Source: Lepas anatifera (taxonomy: Eukaryota; Arthropoda; Thecostraca; Lepadidae). Taken from it: a stretch of DNA of 64,000 bases. The translations under genes were made by a program, and so were the position numbers. Shown piece by piece: positions 48,059 through 60,296 of this stretch. The DNA lies in contig JAOTON010000206.1 in the NCBI GenBank assembly GCA_034440635.1, positions 159,806 to 223,805 of the forward strand, read 5' to 3'. The notes below the pieces were generated by a model. It had not been told where the DNA came from and made no database searches. It worked only from the letters and a program-made list of their open reading frames with translations. Numbering within the stretch: the first letter of the stretch is position 1; the number at the start of each line of letters is the position of its first letter.

Positions 48059-48652
48059 ACAAAATTTATAAAAAAAACAATCACTGTATCCTCCTGTGAC
48101 CTGACATGAGCTTTGAGAGGTCACATGGTCAAAAACTAAACTTTATGGCCAAGATCGTTGTAAGGATACATGGTTTGAGGATTTTCAGCTTTATCTATCC
48201 AGTATTAACTGAAAACGAGTCCATTCTATTTTCTCCATAGACTTATAATGGGGTGACCAACAAATTGACCCCACCTTAGGTCAACAATATCAAAATTCAG
48301 ATTAAGAGATAGTAGATTTATAGACCCTAATGACTTCATTATATTGTGAAACTTTCAAACTGATCAGTTGGCTGATGTTCCTTAGACACCGCTTCAAACT
48401 CGTGGTTTTAGATTTTGAGGTCAGGTCGCTTGACCTTAGATAGCTCCTTGGCCTGACCTTGAAAATTTGGTCAAATGCGTAAAATTTATTAGAAATAAGG
48501 TACCATAAGTTTCGTTGTTCTGCGTCTCTTCGTTTTTGCGTTATCTGGGAAACCAAAAGGGGGCGAATTTCGCCCCCAGCGGGGCGAGTGTTAGGTAAGG
48601 CTTATCGATGCACCGGCTGCCAGTGTTCTACGGCGAACCAGCTGAAGTAGCC

Positions 48653-49155
48653 CCAGATGACCTCTCAGAGGTCACAAGTTCAAACTTGCAACATGAACCT
48701 GGGAAAGGGCCCAGGATACTACGATTTGGAGAATGCGAAGGTGTTCTCAGCTGTATCTACACAAATACAACCAAATTCCTGTTTTCCCCATTCATTTCCA
48801 ATGGAAAGGTCATTATCCGTACCTGACCCTAGGTCATCTATATGAAAAATCCCAGAACATATTTTGTAGCACTCGGTGGGGGCATTATGTGGTATAAGTT
48901 TCAATCCGATAGATTCACCCATTTTTTACTTATGCCACCTTTAACATTTTTGGTGAGGTCACTTGACCTACACTGGTAACCTGACCTGAGATGACCCAAC
49001 CTTAAAATTTTGGGAGAAGTTCCGGATATGATCAAGAATGCGTGCCAAGTACGGCGACGCTTCGCGACGCTGTTTTTCGATACCACCGGAAAAACTACAA
49101 AGAGGGTGTTCCAACACCCTCTCTCTCTCTCTCCTCCCCCACCGGACCGAGGGTA
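48653..49155. mobile_element. Partial TGACCT-rich element
   Basis: Contains AGGTCA/TGACCT clusters (48657-48675, 48955-49000) and text closely similar to the element at 18853 (AGGTCACTTGACCTACACTGG). It ends CCCCCACCGGACCGAGGGTAAA, similar to the inverted end of the element at 757. I could not place its left end. Confidence 0.5.
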
Positions 49156-49510
49156 AAGCAATCCTCATGGCCCCATTAGTTGTAACTAGGTCCCACCACA
49201 CTCTCGATGGGTCCATGAGCTGCTGATTGACTAACGAGTAGGTAGTGAGGTGAAATAACAATAAAAAAGAAGTGGAGAACAGTACGGGCTGGTAACAATA
49301 CTTTCAACACAATTCCTGGTGTAGGCGGGATAACATCATTGGTGGCCACACGGGTTTGGAAGGGAATTCCTCCCTACCTAATTCAATGGGAAGTGGGCTT
49401 AAAACTGCGGTCTAAAAACTAATCCAGCTTCTATTCGGATAGAACAGGGACCAGCCAGGCGACACAAAACTAAACAAAGGCACGGTGCACATTACCACGT
49501 ACACACCAAC

Positions 49511-49745
49511 CTTGTAGCGTACAGCGGCCTCGTTGAAGCCGGCGACGAAAGCGCTCTCGATGAGCCCCTTGTGGATGGCGCAGAGGACTAATGCGGAGAC
49601 TGGGACGAAGGAGACGAGAAGAGCAGCCACTAACCAGAAGTAGAAGCAGGCGTGAAACCGGTCCCTGCGCCAGTACAAGTCCTTGTTACACGCAATATCC
49701 TCACGTTCGGCAGAAGCCGGCCAACATGTACATACCTTGCCAGGG
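49511..49745 (-). CDS. Prph2-like: Peripherin-2-like tetraspanin, exon 3 (inner loop, TM3)
   Basis: Encodes about 78 residues: the rest of the TM2-TM3 cytoplasmic loop, TM3 (FYFWLVAALLVSFVPVSALV) and the start of the large extracellular loop up to ...FNEAAVRYK. The acceptor has a good pyrimidine tract (CTTTTCTCCCATAAATTCAG|C), and the single leading base completes a serine codon with exon 2. Other AGs nearer TM3 give the wrong phase. The donor is TACAAG|GTTGGT in phase 0. The inner loop is longer than in vertebrate peripherin-2 and carries several cysteines (VCTCW... and IACNK), which could be acylation or metal-binding sites; that is inference. Intron 3 downstream is 13.4 kb and full of transposons. 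Confidence 0.85.
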
Positions 49746-50780
49746 CTGAATTTATGGGAGAAAAGCTGGAAGATTTGGCTTCAGCACGCAAAGCTGGTGT
49801 TTTCTCATGGGTTCAACTTCAAATTTTTAGAACCCTAAATCTAGTGTGGCCCTTAAACCCCACTGGTATATTTTTCTTGACGCGCGCTTGGTGCGCGTGA
49901 CAGACAAGACAAGGGCGCGCCCAGCCCAGGGAGGAGAGGAGTTTGAGGACAGCTGTCGATGTGGCGTCCTAAAAAAGTAAAGGCTAAGTTCAGCCGAAAG
50001 CAACAGATACTCGTGATGTAGCCAAGTCTCACAGCTTGCTCCCAAAACACTCAACCCTGGCACCATGCATGTTGTCTTCCCATCGGCTAACCAATACCGC
50101 TGCTCTTGTAAACGCGGCCTGAGACGAGGAGAACTGGACTAGGCCGAGGCCCAAAACGTTAACGTGCGGCGCTGGTAAGCGTGGAACAGAGTATAGATCA
50201 TGTATTAATCTAATACTAAAGGACACCAGGTAAAAAACACTAAACAATATGAATTTGTTATGTTCATTTTGCTTTATATACTTGACTTTGCTAGGAACCC
50301 ACGAAAATATCTCTGCTCAGCAGGTTTTTTTGCAAAGATAATTACTTTGTTGTGATATAATGACGGCGTAGAATGTTTGCATCTACCAAGTGTTTAATAA
50401 CGACAAATACAGCGCCCCAGATCCAAATAAAACAGCGCGTTTCCGTGTGTGGCATCGAGTAGTCTGAGGGCCCGTAATTCAAATAATAATGAGTTTTTCT
50501 ATTACCTACTCTTGCTTAGATCATGACGGTTCGTGAAAATATGAACCCAAATTTATTGGAAAATTTTCAGCGGAGCACACTTGGAGAAATGATAATTGTA
50601 CACCAGCCGGAATGGTCGACTTCACAGTTTGTCTCCTACGATTAGTAAAACTCTCTGGCGCTCACTTTAAAATGGTCCGGGGCTCATTATCATAATACTG
50701 ATAGTTTTTAAACTCTGGATATAGTTTATCATTGGTGCCTATACCGCTAGATGAGTCTACCTGCTGGGCAGAAGTCTAAC
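49746..50780. other. Intron 2 of the peripherin-like gene, unrecognised part
   Basis: No coding segment, repeat or RNA gene recognised. Confidence 0.5.
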
Positions 50781-50784
50781 TAAT

Positions 50785-50950
50785 CAGTGGCAGTGGTGGA
50801 TACAGGAGGGGGGGCTAGGGAGCTGAAGTCCCCTCCCCCCGACATGTCTGAGTGCCTATGGCATTTGCATAGTCGGAGACTGTTCCGAGGCCATTGCGGG
50901 AGAGGCTCGACCCCCCTAGCCCCAGCCCCCAAATGAAGTCGTGGTCTGGC
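50785..50950. mobile_element. CAGTGGCAGTGGTGGATACAG-type miniature element (first 20 bases shown in evidence)
   Basis: Left end CAGTGGCAGTGGTGGATACA, right end GTGGTCTGGCCACTG. The middle (GTCTGAGTGCCTATGGCATT, GGCTCGACCCCCCTAGCCCC) matches segments of both arms of the hAT-like element at 40180-40270 and 41690-41880, so the arms probably contain a copy of this MITE. Confidence 0.55.
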
Positions 50951-51855
50951 CACTGACTAATGGGCATGTAATTCCTCCACTGTGACTTATTTTACCTTCC
51001 TTTGCAGAATAAGTTACGTTTTAGGAGTATATTTCCTAGGCATTGCTTAGTGTTCAGCTAAATAAAAGTTTGAAATTAAGTACAGGGCTGGGGCGTGGAT
51101 TTCTATTGCTGTACATGGGTTGGCTAGTAACCCAGTATTTTTCAATATTAGGCAATGCAACTTGGTTTCTTGTGTTTTAAATGGTTTTAGTGTTTTGAAA
51201 ACCGTAGTTATGATACAATGGGTCTCTTAAAGCTGTCGCAATTGACTCTTTTTAACTAGGGTGCCCCAATGATTTTCCGAATTCCACGTTAGCATGATGG
51301 ATCCATGAAGGGTGCCCTCCTCAGACTAAAACATTCCGAAGCCTTGATTTTTGGGTCTCATCATAGAGTTTTAATTTTTACGGTATGAAGTCAGAAAGGT
51401 GAAATGCTCGAAAACATTGACACTGTGTTGAATCCTGTTATGCGCACCACATGACCTTCGTTGTCGGCGCGCCCTTAAAACCCAATTATGATGATGATGT
51501 TTTGAATCCCGAATTAACTGTTGTACTTTTTCACCATCCGACACGGAGCAAAACAGCAGGTGCTTCCCTCTTCTGGCATATTATCTTGATTTACTTCGGC
51601 AGCGCTCTCTATCGGTCCACACTCTTTATAACTTGTACGTTAAGTTTTAGTTTTAGGTGCGCCTCTGTCGTCCTTCCCTCGGTTACCCCGGGCTGAGCCC
51701 CAATGCTCCCCACTCCGCAGAAACCCATCGCCACACTCCCGACTTCATCGAACCCGGCTGCCGGATAGCCTGTGACTGACAGGCCGCGTCGCCTTGCCTG
51801 TACCGAAGAGCAGCCTCGGATGGTGGAGCAGACAATCAAGGAAATAGAAAGAAAA

Positions 51856-51858
<3 letters not shown>

Positions 51859-51903
<45 letters not shown>
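51859..51903 (+). repeat. (TA)n microsatellite
   Basis: Pure AT dinucleotide run of about 44 bp in intron 2. Confidence 0.95.
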
Positions 51904-51909
<6 letters not shown>

Positions 51910-52568
51910 GTCTCAAAAATATAATGTCAATATATCTACTGGTTCGTGGTTTAAAGCTCTATTATTTTCATGGCTTAGTTTCCATTGCATTTCTGACAAT
52001 ACACGTGAACGCGCCTCCACCAATCAGCGGCCGCCATCCGCTGCCTGCTGCTTGCCTGCGGGCACGAGGTTACATGGGTCAAGCTGGCCGCCGCTGGCGC
52101 CGAGTTCAGGTCTGGGTGGGGGGGAGGGGTCGCGGGGCGGATTATAAAACCTACATGCATGGTGTTGATGGTGATGATGGTGGTCGGGCCTGCTGTTGGA
52201 CTGAGGGAAGGGGTAAGTGGAAGAGGCACTCTGCGCACGTGGGTAGATTATGGGTTAGGTGTAGTGTACGGTGCCGATAGCATTAAAAAAGCATGGGTTC
52301 AGTAAAGTAGTTCGGTATGTGAATATGCCCGACGGGAAAACTTGTTGGCACCGATTTCGAGTCCTCCGTCATTTTCGGCTTAGGGGAGCATGAAGCAGCT
52401 TTTCAATACTTTTTCAGTTGACAACATTTTAACAGTTATTGACAATTTAACACACAGGGTACATGTGAATAGATGCCTAGCCTACATTTCATGCGTATGC
52501 ACCACTAAAAGTTTAACGTTTTGAAATGATCCTTAATAGCATCGACGGCTTTAAATTTAATGGTGAAA

Positions 52569-53122
52569 TAAGGGGCGGTTCATAAATGATGTCACCTGCC
52601 GAGGGGGAGGGATTTGGTCGAAAAATGACGTGCCATGACTTATTCATGGGGGAGGGGGTTGGCCGAAAAGTGACGTGTCATGACATTGTCACAGGGAGGG
52701 ATCTGGCTTAACAGTGACGACACTTGGCGTAATTTTCCGGCGGTGATTTATTTCACTGCTTAGATCTCATTGAGGATTGCGGGGAAGGCGGAGCTACCTA
52801 TAGAAGCAGGACTGAGTGAGACCTGAAGACATGTGCTTCCCTTTACGGAGGTAGTGGCTTGGAGCGTCAGGCTAAAAACCCTTAGCATGATAACATGAAT
52901 GATGCAAACCCGCAGTTTGTTTCATGGATATCATTTTTAGCGTTTGCAATATCGTATATTAAATTATGCTGACTGTTGAGACATGGGGGCCTGCGCACAA
53001 AAATGACTCCATGGCTGGGGGGGGCGGTAATGTTCACGTTGATCCAAAAATGATGCCACGACGTGAGGAGGGAGGTTAAAAACCCTTTCAAAAAGTGACG
53101 TTATTTATGAACAGCCTCTTAT
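52569..53122. mobile_element. MITE-like element with GGTTCATAAATGATGTCA / TGACGTTATTTATGAACAGC ends
   Basis: Left AAGGGGCGGTTCATAAATGA, right TTATTTATGAACAGCCTCTT (inverted, imperfect). Sub-repeats of AAAATGACGTGCCATGAC occur near both ends (52620-52690 and 53000-53100). No coding capacity. It lies in intron 2. Confidence 0.65.
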
Positions 53123-53305
53123 CACTTTGTTTAATTTTATGAATATGAACATGAATCTGTGATCAACATTTAGTATTCCTACAGAGTATATATCTCGATG
53201 TCATGACGGCATAAATGTTCTGACATCGTGAGCTGTATCCAGTTTCTGAGGCATGTTGATGTGAAGCAAACACTGTCTCCTTTGATACTAAAATAGCCTG
53301 CGCAC

Positions 53306-53492
53306 CTGGTTTTCCAGTTTCCGCAGTCGTAACAGATCTTGGCACCAGGTCCATGGAAGATGATGAGGACAGCCGAGATGCTGAGCATCATGTGGAACAA
53401 CACGTCCGGGTTGTAGTTCTTCAGGAGCTGCGCCTTCCCACCCAGCTCCACCCGGATGTAGATGCCCAGAAATAACACCACGTGCGCCATTC
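53306..53492 (-). CDS. Prph2-like: Peripherin-2-like tetraspanin, exon 2 (TM1 end, small loop, TM2)
   Basis: This exon completes TM1 (GMAHVVLFLGIYIRVEL), then encodes the small extracellular loop (GGKAQLLKNYNP), TM2 (VLFHMMLSISAVLIIF) and the start of the inner loop with AGKICYD-like GAKICYDCGNW. The pattern LGI-(F/Y)-(L/I)-K/R-(I/V)EL followed by GKICYD is a peripherin-2/ROM1 signature and separates this gene from generic tetraspanins. The acceptor is CGTTGCAG|GA and the donor is AAAACCAG|GTGCGC. Entry phase (2 bases) and exit phase (2) match exons 1 and 3. The 187-bp exon lies about 2.6 kb downstream of exon 1. Confidence 0.88.
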
Positions 53493-53874
53493 CTGCAACG
53501 CCGAGGACACAGCGCACTCTGAAATCTGATTAGCGAGCCAGTTAAAGTTCACCGGACTCCCTCGTTTGACAAACATGTAGCTTAATGCGATTTAGCTGTT
53601 GCTTTCATACATTGCGCTCAATTAAGACCAAAGACTGACTACAATGTGACTAGAATATTTAGTAGCAGGTATTTCTGTGCACTGGAATTTCGTGAGGGCC
53701 TTGGTATTGCACCTAATGCTGCATCAAAATTGTAATTTCGCACACAGCTTAGCAAACATAATACAGGGTTATAAAGTATTTCTAATGCGAAGCCAAATGC
53801 TGGATACAGCTACAAATTAAAGAAAATGTGATGCCTGCATAATGGGATTTAAATTTCATTTGTCACCTATATGC

Positions 53875-54013
53875 AGAATAACCGCCCGAGGATTTGAACC
53901 CGGGTCAGAGACGTGGAAGTGGACGGAGATCTGGGGCGGTGGGTTGGCCGTCCTGTGGCGGGGATTGCGCCGGTGGGAAGTGGAATGTTTTCCTCTACAC
54001 CACCGATGAGGTG
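53875..54013 (-). mobile_element. tRNA-like (pol III promoter-like) sequence
   Basis: On the minus strand TGGTGTAGAGG fits the A-box consensus and GGTTCAAATCC the B-box consensus, about 100 bp apart, too far for a plain tRNA. Possibly a SINE head or an interrupted tRNA pseudogene, in intron 1. Confidence 0.35.
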
Positions 54014-54814
54014 ACCTTGGAAAAGTGACGTCATGCTCAAGTGCCGCTGCGCGGACAATAATCTTCTCTTGCCTGGACATCATGAAAACCTACATGCTTA
54101 ACGTGACTTTGGTATAAGGGCCACCACGTTGGCTCTTCTGCAGGACATTTTGATTCGGCTTTTTGTGTTTGGCTCCGGCTTTCTGCGATTGGTCCTTGTA
54201 TTTGAAATCTTGACTTATGTTTAAAGATGATGTATGCTACATGAAAATCAGCACTTTTACTGCAAGACAAGTAAACAAAATTACACAGCTAAAACCTTCA
54301 TTCGGTCTTCTCTTGTGTCTATAATGAAAAGAAAAGAATTTCCCTTAATTTCCTAGCAATGTTAAGTTTTGGCGACTATCCTGTTAACCGGCTATCGGAG
54401 GTGGTAGCGGTTTGGATTTTTGGAGTCCGCTACCCACTATTCCGCTACTTTCTAGGTACTAGAAGCCGCTACTCGCTACTCCGCTAACATTTCGCGAATC
54501 TGCAAGCACCGGGTAACAGAATTAAGAGCTCCAGACCGCTGGGCTATGATGTTCGTAAAATTAACTACTGAAAATTATTCTTTCTTTGGCAATGTTTAGT
54601 CATTTATTACCGTCCCATTTGTAACAGCTGCACCGTGCATGACTGGCCTGCACCCGCAACTGATTCGCACCATGACCGCGTCCGCTCGGTTTTGTCATAA
54701 GGAGGAGTTAACCTAACAAATACATGCCCAAAGGCACGAAAGGGTGTACTGTTCTGTTTCTTTGCAACGTAAAGTTTGAGTTTTACTTATTCATAGTATA
54801 TGAAAAAGTTTGGG

Positions 54815-54895
54815 CACTTCCAGGATTCGAACCCACACCTAGCAATCACACCAAAACATGTCTGGTTTTGGCCGTCTAGCTCGCCGGGGAGTATC
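54815..54895 (-). mobile_element. tRNA-like sequence with perfect B box
   Basis: The minus strand contains GCGAGCTAGACGGCC (A-box-like), a CCAAAAC/GTTTTGG stem with a 7-base loop where the anticodon arm should be, and a perfect GGTTCGAATCC B box. The residue before the putative anticodon is A rather than T and no clean acceptor stem is seen, so it is probably a SINE head or pseudogene. Confidence 0.4.
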
Positions 54896-55636
54896 AAGGC
54901 TGGCCGTTTTGATCTAGGACATGGAAGTAAAAATGTTTTAGCTTTACCCTGGGCCACCTTTAGTGCTCGTCAGCGCCGGAAAACCCCATTTTCCGAGGCC
55001 CGGGATTGCGAGCTTTTAGTACGCAGCCCTACAGAGTACCTAGTAGGAAAATGCCAGCGTTTTAGTTGGAAAAACTTTGCCCCCGCACTATATAACCTAG
55101 GGAGCTGCTGCGTCAATAAGTCCAAATATTACTGGCAAACGACAGTGCTCTTAAAGCTTCCAATAAGTGGCAGTGTTGTGCAGTGATGCAGTGGTTTATT
55201 TCTTTATTTGGCATAATCGGCAGTAGGTATGATACCCAATCATAGCTGAAGTCAAAAGATAAATCGTCGTAGTGAGTAGCAATGACATGCACGCGACAAA
55301 ATATGAAAGTTGATTTGTGGTACGAATGGTTGGGAAAATATGAGATGATTAAAAAGTAAGAGTGGATAATATCAAAATAAGGAGCAAAACACTTGACACT
55401 TTATCTCATGTTCAACGTACAATTTACAATAGTCAAAACGGATGGCCTCGTACATGCTCCCCTACACCTGATTTAAAACTTTCCGATGTTGATTTACAAG
55501 GGTCGGCATCAGGGTACCGGCTAACACGGCTGTTAAAACAATGTACTTCCCGCGAAAACAATCCACGCATAACCGTTTCTACACGTGCCATCGGGACATG
55601 GAGCACTTGTTCCCTCAATCACTTGGTCCCTCATTT

Positions 55637-55700
55637 GGTAGCTCAATGGACTTCCGCGACGGCGACCCGGATTCAAATTCCGGGCGGGAGTACTAACTAA
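55637..55700 (+). mobile_element. tRNA-like sequence
   Basis: TGGTAGCTCAATGG (A box) and GGATTCAAATTCCGG (B-box-like) about 25 bp apart, closer than in a normal tRNA. Probably a degenerate SINE head in intron 1. Confidence 0.35.
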
Positions 55701-56070
55701 AGACATCCTGATCCCCACTGTACCCTTCCAAAAGGGAGAGTGTTGGCGGTGCCATATAACTGTAGCTGTTGGTGCGCCGTAAGTCCCCAAGGCTTCTGAA
55801 AACACGTTTGTACTAGAACAGTGACAAATAAATAAGGGGCAGTCATCCAGTGAAACAAACTCAGAATTCATAGAAAGAATGCTTCAAAGTAACGCCTATT
55901 GTTTTAAAAAATGGAATTATATCACAAGTTCATGGTCATTTATCTATCCATTACGGATACCATCCTCACTGACACAATCAACTTAATTTGTTAAGAGCCT
56001 GTCACCGACGATGCAGTCCTAAACTTTGACAGTTTTCTCTGGCTTTTCACTAATTTCCTAATCCACTTAC

Positions 56071-56155
56071 CTGTAATGATGCAATTCACCATCATCAAGG
56101 CAATACCCAGGGTGCCTCTTGACCGCTCTCGCAGAGGAATTTCGCAGACTGTCAT
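56071..56155 (-). CDS. Prph2-like: Peripherin-2-like tetraspanin, exon 1 (start codon)
   Basis: This is the first coding exon of a peripherin/ROM1-type tetraspanin, a four-pass membrane protein; in vertebrates this family shapes photoreceptor disc rims. It encodes a short cytoplasmic N-terminus (MTVCEIPLRERSRG) and the start of transmembrane segment 1 (TLGIALMMVNCIIT). The start is well supported: an in-frame TAA lies four codons upstream of the ATG and the -3 base is a purine. The exon ends ATTACAG|GTAAGT, a strong donor, in phase 1. Exon 2 supplies the two bases that complete a glycine codon. I saw no TATA box or other promoter element that I would defend upstream. Homology to vertebrate peripherin-2 is recognised from the joined exons, not from this short exon alone. 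Confidence 0.75.
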
Positions 56156-57500
56156 TGCTTGACTTTAACCTGATGCCGTTTCTGAGTCTTACTCGGTCCC
56201 AGCTTCCGCGTGTGTTTCGATGTTTCAGGGACTTTCACCATTAAGGCCACATTGCTCCTCAGACCCAACTTCGCGTACTAACTGTCTGGCATGACGACAA
56301 GGACCGAACGCCGGTAACTCTGATTGAAGAGTTCTTAAGCCATAGAAACGTCAGATAAAAGTGAAAAATAATTTTGTTTCTAAACGGAGGCCTTGGTTTG
56401 CTCATGTACTTTCTCGCTGTTGATACTGAACATTTTAGGCTCATTCAAGAAGCGTTTATTGCCGTTGCTTTAATTTCCACGATCTTTTGTCGTAAGGCAG
56501 AAGATAGGTAGAAGGAGTCTGATGACTTCTTATATAATCAGGCGTTATCCTGGTATGATGTTTTGCAACGACAGCCAAAATGTATTCGATGGTGATTAAG
56601 GGTCAGTAAGAAACATAGGGCCTCCGGTAATTGTTTTGAAGTGCGGAAGACCCTATGACTGATATTTATCCATGTTAAATTGAGTTGCCGCGCATTATTA
56701 GTCTAAAAGTACTTCGATTGTCGTTCAGGCGAGAAAAAGATCTGCAAAGCGTGACGTTTTGAAACTTTAAACTTTCATCTTCCGTCGATAATTTCAGGAC
56801 ACGTGGCAATACTCATCAATAACGGTACTTGAAACATGTACTTGCTAATGGGGGATATTCTGTTTTAGACAGTCTTCAGGCCTTATAAATTGTTTTACTG
56901 TGGCCATACCGGCACCAAGATTGTTAGTTTTTGGCTACAATGACATCCCATTCCTGGATCATCTGTATCTGGTACTGACAACATTGTAGGATTTAGGCAG
57001 AGCGCGCGCCCCTAACAATCCATTTGCCACATTTGCGACAGCCCTTCAACCTAACGCTTGATGTTTTAGGGCGCCTTACTTAAAGGGCCTAAGAAGTGTT
57101 TTTAAACTTCTGTGTTTCATGGTGCTGTGGAGGTGACTGGTTAAGCTCACGAGACTGGATGATACTACTATACAGTAGCCCTTAATTAGGGATCTAGCTG
57201 AGACGTGTAACAGTAGCTTTAGATACATCTAGAGTATTAGGACTGGGTGGGGGGGGCTATAAAATTTGGGTTATTTCTTCACAATAAGCACTGTGGACAA
57301 ATGGTTAAAAACCTGAGCATAAAGGAAATGCCCCCTGGCCTCAATGCTCCTAATTATGTACCATTAGGCTTTAGAAATATCGCAAAACTGAGTACTTTCT
57401 CTAATTATTGCTATCAGTCAAAAGGTCACAGCTAATCCAGGTTCATTATTCTTGTGACGTCGCAACTTTGAGGCAAGCTCAGAAGCATGTGATGCGCTTC
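56156..57500. other. Upstream region of the peripherin-like gene; no element recognised
   Basis: Should include the 5' UTR and promoter of the minus-strand gene. I see no TATA box, CpG-island-like stretch or repeated motif that I would call. Confidence 0.4.
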
Positions 57501-58412
57501 TTAACGCCCGCTCTGGAGAGGGGTCTGGCACTAACACCCAATTGAGGGGCCCTGGTAAGCCCCCCGAGATCTCAGAAACTAATGGGATTAGAAAAACCCC
57601 GGTTGGGGGATAGGTGGGGGCTATCGTGACCTACATTATAGTCAATTTTCATGAACCTAGGTCAGTATCGTTAAGGTGAAACAAGTTCAAAAATATCAAA
57701 TCTTAGTCGAGCTGGGGATTCATCGGGAAATGCCGTGATAAAGCGAAAAAAGTTCTTAATGTACCAACAATTGACGAAGGTAGTAGTGAAAAAGTGCCAT
57801 AAATGTTTCAAAAACTTTGGGTCAAGGTCCTTCAAGGCCATTGACCTATGGCGCTACAACATAATATAGTCCCTACAATTACACTATGACTTGTACGATA
57901 GCAATCGTTGGATTGAAAATGAGGATTTATTTTGACTTATGACCTTTGATGTTTGACCTGAATCTGTAACCTTGACCTTTACTTTGAGTTATCTTAACTA
58001 TGACGGGATATCATAATATTCGCCATACTGGGCTACGCCATTTGACCGGACGCACTGGGGTCTAATGACCTTGAGAATGCTGGTATGCCCTTGACCTATC
58101 ACCTTTGCTCTTCGTGTGGGGCTTTTGGGTGACCCTGACATATAATCTCGTTTATGTGACGTTATAACGTCACCGTTCGGCCTCCGATGCGTGTAAGCTG
58201 GTGCGACCGCGCGATTGCGGGGATCTCAAAATATAAGTTTTGACTTTAAACGTCCGAAAAAGATGAGTGATTTTCAAAATTATTTCACCAATGGACGGGC
58301 CATTGAACCCGAATGCAGCCAAATATTGTTTTCCGGCTTCGAACGATTTTCTGCCCACCTAGAAAAACAGGTTGGGGGTGGCCTCCAGGGCCCCCTCCAG
58401 TGTGGGTGTTGA
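57501..58412. mobile_element. TTAA-ended TGACCT-rich element, 0.91 kb
   Basis: Left end TTAACGCCCGCTCTGGAGAG, right end CCCTCCAGTGTGGGTGTTGA. The sequence follows the copy at 13054-13979 throughout (AGATCTCAGAAACTAATGGG, GACGTTATAACGTCACC), so the two are diverged copies of one family. Confidence 0.75.
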
Positions 58413-60258
58413 AGTTCATTTGAAGTATATTATGACATATTTGGTGGCAAAATGGCAGGAACGAGTTAGCGACCAAACATTGGGGGGTCGCAGGGTTTTC
58501 TAAACCTTTCGTCGAAGGAAAACTAACCCCTCTATACAGGCGAATGGAACAATCGGATTTCGGCTCCTTGCTGCCTTGTGCTCATGCTTCTTATAAAATG
58601 TTGGGATTGTATGAGCTCAGGGAGGAAAATATTTGCATAGACAGTGGGCTGGAGGTTCACCTGCCCTGGTTCCATCTGTCATAAAGTCATCATAAAGCGC
58701 AGGAGGAATGGCTCAGATATCTTCCGCTAATTGGTTCTTTGAGTACAGTAGGGGTCGTGGACTGCTGCTGCACACTCAGTGCTTGAGGCATCTCGAGACG
58801 AATAAGTCTAAGAGCTGCTCAGGAGATGTAGCGAGGGACCGATTTAGCTGGTGCATTGAGCTCCCCTGACCCCGCTTCACCGTGTCTCCACCCCCCAGCA
58901 GCTAAGCTGTACACTTCCTGGTTGGTCCCGAGTGATTAGGATACACAACAATGTCTGCATTGAGGTTGTCCTCGGTTCAAGACTTCTCGCGCGTATAATG
59001 CCAGTTCTGAACTTGTTTTCCGGGTGGCATTATCACAGTAGTTTAGTAAATTTTGTAGGGATATGTTACACAAAAAACGCTGTGTCCCGGGTTCGTTTTT
59101 GGGCCACCCTGCAGAACGGTTGGCATGTGTCATACGGGGAATGAAAGCTTAGTTAAAACTCCCATTGTCTCACCAGGTTTTTGCACTGAGGCGCCTCCGA
59201 CCAAATCTGGGCAGTGACCTCGGGATCTTTTTTAGTAAGAGCTGCCAAAAAGCTATAAAAGGGCCCAAAACTATGTGCAGATGCAATATGACTTGATGCA
59301 TATCACTGGCGCATATATACGGACTGGTTGAAGGAGGACACCGCCGAATCGTGAGCAGCAGTGTTTTTTTTAAGCATATCGAGTAAACTCGGGGGTTTGT
59401 GGGGCAAAAACCATCTCCATCCCTCTGTTAAGCTCTCTCTTTCCCTCTTTATCCGCCAGTGATGCATATAGAATCGTGAATTAGCACCATTCGTACTTAC
59501 CCAGAACACAGCAGCTAATATTTCATTCACGCACCGCTTCTGTCTTCTCAAGAACCTCATATTGTTGCGAGTGAAGATTATGTAAAAGTCAAGGCCTTCG
59601 TCAAGACTGGAACAGTTTAATTTAGGGGATCATTTAGCAAGCTGGAGGTGAGGCTGAAGAGTTCAAGCGAGGTGAAGTACAAACTGAGCCTTCATTAAGA
59701 CGACAGGGGCCGGCGAAATGAAGGCTCCAGGGCACGTGCTTTTTCGCAGTACCTCGCTTTGCAGCAGATGCACGATTGACGAGAAAAGTAAAAACTGCAA
59801 AGTTCCTCGTTAGTTACCTGCAGGCTGTGACACAATGCAGAGAGTGTAACGGGCTAACAAGCTTTAGAATGCGGGTTTTTCTGCTATAGATCATTATAGA
59901 TTTTGTGTGGTGTTATAGGGTTTGCCTAATACATTGCTTGTATTTGTTGGGTTTTTACCAAAAAAAGGCTGATATGTTTTTTTTATTTTACGCATCCTTT
60001 GCTAATAGTTTTAGGAACACTCCGAGCTAGTATTTGAATTTAACGAAAGCAAAAGCGTTTGGCCCTCATGCTATTTTCAGGCCCAGGAGCATGAATGATG
60101 ACCCGTTTTTCATTTTACTGGATCGGCTCACTCGAGTCCCCTTTTTACTATTATTTGGAAGATGAATACAAATATAGATCTTAAGGGAAGAAATTGGAAT
60201 TTTATGATTTCATATGTACTATCAGTTCTCACACGAATCTCTGTTTTGTTTTTATATA

Positions 60259-60296
<38 letters not shown>

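Larger units (their letters stand above)
43305..48594. mobile_element. TTAA-ended element split by nested SINE and CACTA-like insertions
   Basis: The left end TTAACACGCGCCCCGCTGGG (43305) is matched in inverted form by the right end at 48594 (CAGCGGGGCGAGTGTTAG). Both outer pieces (43305-43955 and 48059-48594) carry AGGTCA/TGACCT-rich sequence as in the other members of this superfamily here. Together they total about 1.2 kb, close to the 0.85-1.15 kb of uninterrupted members. The interior is occupied by two SINE copies and a CACTA-like element. Confidence 0.6.

Noticed and set aside
49658..49710. Exon 3 starting at the AG just before GACTTGTACTGG or before GATATTGCG
   Set aside because: Both give phase 0, which does not fit exon 2; the upstream AG at 49746-49747 has a better pyrimidine tract and the right phase.
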